In this document: positions 5,759 to 7,067 of the stretch, in pieces
Layout: each line of letters begins with the position of its first letter
Numbering within the stretch: the stretch's first letter is position 1
Assembly: GCA_017408535.1 (NCBI GenBank)
Contig: JAFQUL010000125.1
Location: 1-7,067, forward strand
Direction of reading: 5' to 3'
From: Clostridia bacterium
Lineage (GTDB): Bacteria > Bacillota > Clostridia > Oscillospirales > CAG-272
DNA length: 7,067 nucleotides
Program-made: the position numbers and the translations under genes
Notes under the pieces: generated by a model
Databases searched by the model: none
What the model was told of the DNA's origin: nothing
Seen by the model: only the letters and a program-made list of their open reading frames with translations

Positions 5759-5932
5759 TTCAACACCTTCAGTAAACGATACAATCAAAATCCGTAAAAA
5801 CCGGGGACATGCGCCACGGTTTTTACACCTTGCAGACCCGCGCACGGCGAGTGCGGCGCGAGCGTACGGGTCTAATCGGGGGCTCCCCCGAAAGTGCAAG
5901 CTTTTGGGGGATTTTTTTATTTTATCTGACAT
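5747..5932 (-). CDS. Possible 61-codon upstream ORF in the miaA leader
   Basis: It opens at the decoy ATG with MSDKIK, as MiaA does, then diverges into an arginine-, alanine- and cysteine-rich sequence (for example LDPYARAALAVRGSARC) derived from the GC-rich hairpin segment. It ends at TAA 5747-5749, 11 nt inside miaA. I recognise no domain and the composition looks like translated non-coding repeat, so it is probably not a conserved protein. It does have a plausible start: AAAGGAAG (5943-5950) lies 10 nt before the ATG, and a consensus promoter lies just upstream. Its role, if any, may be to couple or attenuate miaA translation. Confidence 0.25.
   Translation of the reverse strand: MSDKIKKSPKSLHFRGSPRLDPYARAALAVRGSARCKNRGACPRFLRILIVSFTEGVEYVR
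5764..5769 (-). promoter_or_regulatory. Ribosome binding site of miaA
   Basis: AAGGTG on the minus strand, 6 nt before the ATG at 5757. It favours this start over the in-frame TTG at 5784. It lies inside the 155-bp segment between the direct repeats, so it may be part of an inserted element. Confidence 0.55.
5794..5826 (-). terminator. Putative intrinsic terminator/attenuator in the miaA leader
   Basis: A perfect 10-bp inverted repeat (GTAAAAACCG at 5794-5803, CGGTTTTTAC at 5817-5826) has a 13-nt loop. On the minus strand a further imperfect G/C stem can form inside, giving an A-run, a GC hairpin and five T: the layout of a bidirectional intrinsic terminator. It lies between the promoter at 5963-5991 and miaA, so full termination here would silence miaA; partial readthrough or attenuation is inferred. 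Confidence 0.45.
5834..5873. repeat. GC-rich compound inverted repeat
   Basis: AGACCCG (5834-5840) pairs with CGGGTCT (5867-5873). Inside, CGCAC (5841-5845) pairs with GTGCG (5851-5855) around a 5-nt loop, with 5856-5866 bulged. It is very GC-rich and can fold on either strand. No T-run follows, so it is not a terminator by itself. Confidence 0.6.
5885..5918 (+). terminator. Intrinsic terminator, plus-strand orientation
   Basis: The stem pairs 5885-5894 with 5901-5910 (10 bp including one G-T) around a 6-nt loop. It is followed by A and seven T (5912-5918). This is a clear rho-independent terminator for plus-strand transcription, yet no plus-strand gene ends upstream in the window. An alternative stem of 5877-5882 with 5885-5890 would compete with it. 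On the minus strand the T-run becomes an A-run before the hairpin, so it should not terminate miaA transcripts. Confidence 0.6.
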
Positions 5933-5933
5933 A
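5914..5933 (-). repeat. 20-bp direct repeat, upstream decoy copy of the miaA start
   Basis: Identical to 5739-5758 and offset by 175 bp. This copy lies about 30 bp downstream of a consensus promoter -10 and 9-10 nt after AAAGGAAG (5943-5950, minus strand), so it has the layout of a normal gene start. The frame it opens is not miaA's, because 175 is not a multiple of three. Confidence 0.9.
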
Positions 5934-5962
5934 CTGTATCAGCTTCCTTTCATACGTTTTTA

Positions 5963-5991
5963 ATTATATCATATTTGCACCCGTTTGTCAA
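5963..5991 (-). promoter_or_regulatory. Consensus sigma-A promoter reading toward miaA
   Basis: On the minus strand, TTGACA (5986-5991), a 17-nt spacer, and TATAAT (5963-5968) with an extended -10 TG: a perfect match to consensus. The predicted start near 5956 is about 200 nt from the miaA ATG but only about 24 nt from the decoy ATG at 5932. This supports the idea that miaA once began there. Confidence 0.85.
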
Positions 5992-6078
5992 AACGGAAAT
6001 TGCATATGATCTTTTTTGTTCTCACAAGAAAAGCAACGATAATTTTCGCTGATTTTTAAACAAAATGTAAACCGAATA

Positions 6079-6107
6079 TTGACAAACTCGGAGTCCTGTG
6101 TTATAAT
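6079..6107 (+). promoter_or_regulatory. Consensus sigma-A promoter of tetR
   Basis: TTGACA (6079-6084), a 17-nt spacer, then TATAAT (6102-6107) with an extended -10 TG (6099-6100). Transcription should begin near 6113-6115, giving a leader of about 55 nt before the ATG at 6169. It overlaps an in-frame upstream TTG, which argues that the TTG is not the start. Confidence 0.88.
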
Positions 6108-6120
6108 TCCAATACACAAG

Positions 6121-6144
6121 CCGAAACGCGTTTCGGAACGCGTT
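6121..6144. promoter_or_regulatory. Overlapping palindromes, probable TetR operator
   Basis: CCGAAACGCGTTTCGG (6121-6136) is a perfect 16-bp palindrome. It is followed directly by AACGCGTT (6137-6144), a second palindrome sharing its core. CGCGTT (6127-6132) also pairs with AACGCG (6137-6142). The palindrome centres are spaced 6 bp apart. The site lies just downstream of the predicted transcription start and upstream of the regulator's own gene, as expected for autorepression by a TetR dimer or pair of dimers. Binding is inferred. Confidence 0.6.
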
Positions 6145-6168
6145 ATTATTCGGAAAGAGAGTAAATAT

Positions 6169-6837
6169 ATGGCAATAAGTAAAACACAAGCAAACAAGCA
6201 CAAATGTTTGCATGCGGCGGCAAAGCTCTTTTTGGCAAAGGGCTATACCGAATCCACGGTAAGGGATATTGCCGACGAGGCAGGTATCAACTTAAGTGCA
6301 ATGATACGAGCCTGCGGCTCAAAGGAGGACATACTCTGTGAGCTCGTTGCCTACGTGCTTGAGGGACAGTTTAAGTCGGTTGAACGCATACTTGACGGTA
6401 TCACGGACGACAAGATACTGTTTTATGCGGCAGAGACTACTCTGCAGCTTTATATGGCAGAGTCAAGCGAGCATATCAGAGAGATGTATTCGGTGTCCTA
6501 TTCCTTGCCTAAGACCTCTTCGATAATATATCACGCGATCACGCATAAGCTGGAGGATATTTTCAAGGAGCATCTTCCCGACCTTGAAACAAAGGATTTC
6601 TACGAATACGAAATAGCATCGGCAGGAATTATGCGTAACTTTATGACGGTACCCTGCGATATGTATTTCACAATGGAGAGAAAGGTAGCACGTTTCCTTG
6701 AGACCACGTTTTTGGTCTACCGTGTTCCGGACGAAAAGATAAGCGAAGCAATAGAGTTCGTATCAAAGTTCGATTATCCGACTATAGCACAAAACGTCAT
6801 TTCAAATATGCTTGCATATCTCGAGTCACAAACCTAA
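6169..6837 (+). CDS. TetR/AcrR-family transcriptional regulator
   Basis: The 222-residue product has the TetR N-terminal helix-turn-helix at about residues 9-56: HKCLHAAAKLFLAKGYTEST, then VRDIADEAGI and a recognition-helix region NLSAMIRACGSKEDIL. The usual aromatic YxHF before the SK is replaced by IRAC, seen more in clostridial members. The rest is the variable all-helical ligand and dimerisation domain (about 60-222); no ligand can be deduced. The ATG at 6169 fits the HTH position. AGAGAG just upstream, about 7 nt away, is a modest ribosome binding site. The frame extends back to TTG 6079, which is the promoter -35 and so rejected. It is divergent from miaA and 27 nt from a secreted-protein gene with no terminator between, so that gene is probably co-transcribed and a likely target. 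Confidence 0.92.
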   Translation: MAISKTQANKHKCLHAAAKLFLAKGYTESTVRDIADEAGINLSAMIRACGSKEDILCELVAYVLEGQFKSVERILDGITDDKILFYAAETTLQLYMAESSEHIREMYSVSYSLPKTSSIIYHAITHKLEDIFKEHLPDLETKDFYEYEIASAGIMRNFMTVPCDMYFTMERKVARFLETTFLVYRVPDEKISEAIEFVSKFDYPTIAQNVISNMLAYLESQT

Positions 6838-6850
6838 AAAACAAACTCTC

Positions 6851-6856
6851 AGGAGG
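6851..6856 (+). promoter_or_regulatory. Strong ribosome binding site of the secreted-protein gene
   Basis: AGGAGG, 8 nt before the ATG at 6865. It is a perfect core, much stronger than that of tetR, suggesting the downstream protein is made in larger amounts from a shared mRNA. Confidence 0.85.
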
Positions 6857-6864
6857 AAAAATAT

Positions 6865-7067
6865 ATGAAAAAGCTTATCAGTATTTTACTTGCGGCAGTA
6901 ATGCTCATCGGTATGATACCCTTTTACGCTTTTGCGGCAGACGGTATTACGTATATCGATGCAGACGGAAATCAGCAGACCTGCACCGACTATAAGGTCT
7001 ATGCAGGCGAAGCTACCCTTTCCGAGGGGTGGTGGCTGGTGAGGGGAAGCCTCACTACAGACACCCG
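6865..7067 (+). CDS. Secreted or surface protein, N-terminal fragment (runs off right edge)
   Basis: Only 67 codons are visible. The product begins with a textbook Sec signal peptide: MKK, a hydrophobic core (LISILLAAVMLIGMIPFY) and probable signal peptidase cleavage after AFA (about residue 24). The mature start, ADGITYIDADGNQQTCTDYK followed by GWWLVRGSLTTD, resembles the opening beta-rich segment often seen in large surface or adhesin-like proteins of gut Clostridia; that is recollection, not proof. It could also be an extracellular enzyme or a leucine-rich-repeat or InlB-type protein. It lies 27 nt after tetR in the same direction, with a strong ribosome binding site, so regulator and secreted protein probably form one transcript. 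Confidence 0.85.
   Translation, partial: MKKLISILLAAVMLIGMIPFYAFAADGITYIDADGNQQTCTDYKVYAGEATLSEGWWLVRGSLTTDT

Larger units (their letters stand above)
5759..5913. mobile_element. 155-bp hairpin-rich segment between direct repeats; possible small non-autonomous insertion
   Basis: The segment is flanked by exact 20-bp direct repeats and holds three inverted repeats: 5794-5803/5817-5826, 5834-5840/5867-5873 (with an inner 5-bp stem), and 5885-5894/5901-5910. Bases 5831-5890 contain 45 G or C of 60, unlike the AT-rich flanks. It has no transposase and no obvious terminal inverted repeats. A MITE-like or other small repeated element with target duplication fits, as does a local duplication plus acquisition of structured sequence. 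I cannot tell which without other copies. Confidence 0.4.
5758..6168. other. Divergent intergenic region between miaA and tetR
   Basis: These 411 bases hold no convincing conserved gene. From left to right they contain the 155-bp hairpin segment and its repeats, the miaA promoter (5963-5991), a plain AT-rich stretch (5992-6078) in which I see no motif, the tetR promoter (6079-6107) and the palindromic operator (6121-6144). The two -35 boxes are about 90 bp apart, so the promoters need not interfere. Confidence 0.7.

Noticed and set aside
5758..5784. Upstream TTG start for miaA at 5784
   Set aside because: It adds nine residues before the P-loop strand with no ribosome binding site; the ATG at 5757 has AAGGTG 6 nt upstream.
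5809..6009. Plus-strand 66-codon ORF across the hairpin segment
   Set aside because: It has no ribosome binding site, crosses a strong plus-strand terminator and the miaA promoter, and shows no recognisable domain.
6079..6168. Upstream TTG start for tetR at 6079
   Set aside because: That codon is the -35 box of a perfect promoter, and the added 30 residues would include the operator; the HTH fits the start at 6169.
5988..6213. Two overlapping minus-strand ORFs of 63 and 71 codons in the tetR leader
   Set aside because: They are antisense to the tetR promoter and start, lack ribosome binding sites and have the composition of AT-rich intergenic sequence.

Overview
The window looks like chromosome from a low-to-moderate GC Gram-positive anaerobe, most likely a Clostridia member near Ruminococcus (Oscillospiraceae). 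That rests on the Gram-positive ylm/divIVA division cluster, the strong AGGAGG-type ribosome binding sites, the consensus sigma-A promoters and the style of the proteins. It is an inference; no taxonomic marker gene is complete here.

Left and centre (1-5757, minus strand): one co-directional block read from right to left: miaA (tRNA prenylation), a HlyD-like membrane fusion protein, yggS/ylmE (PLP homeostasis), sepF (Z-ring anchor), yggT/ylmG (small membrane protein), ylmH (S4 RNA-binding protein), divIVA (polar/septal coiled coil) and the 5' part of ileS, which runs off the left edge. This is the classic ylmE-sepF-ylmG-ylmH-divIVA-ileS order, extended upstream by the membrane fusion protein and miaA. 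The genes are close or overlapping (ATGA at yggT/ylmH, 23 nt at hlyD/yggS), so they are probably largely co-transcribed. A near-consensus extended -10 promoter inside the 3' end of miaA can drive everything from the hlyD-like gene onward. A perfect 12-bp hairpin between sepF and yggT may adjust downstream expression.

Intergenic region (5758-6168): this is the most unusual part. A perfect sigma-A promoter (TTGACA-17-TATAAT) points toward miaA but lies about 200 bp from its start codon. In between is a 155-bp, partly very GC-rich segment with three hairpins. It is bounded by two exact copies of a 20-bp sequence that contains the miaA start codon and first codons. It looks like an insertion or duplication event that left a decoy copy of the miaA start. 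The decoy opens a 61-codon upstream ORF ending 11 nt inside miaA.

Right end (6079-7067, plus strand): a second perfect sigma-A promoter drives a TetR-family regulator. Overlapping palindromes just downstream of the predicted transcription start are probably its operator. 27 nt after tetR begins a secreted protein with a clear signal peptide, cut by the window edge. The two probably form a small autoregulated operon, divergent from the housekeeping block.

There is no rRNA, tRNA, CRISPR array, transposase or phage gene in the window.
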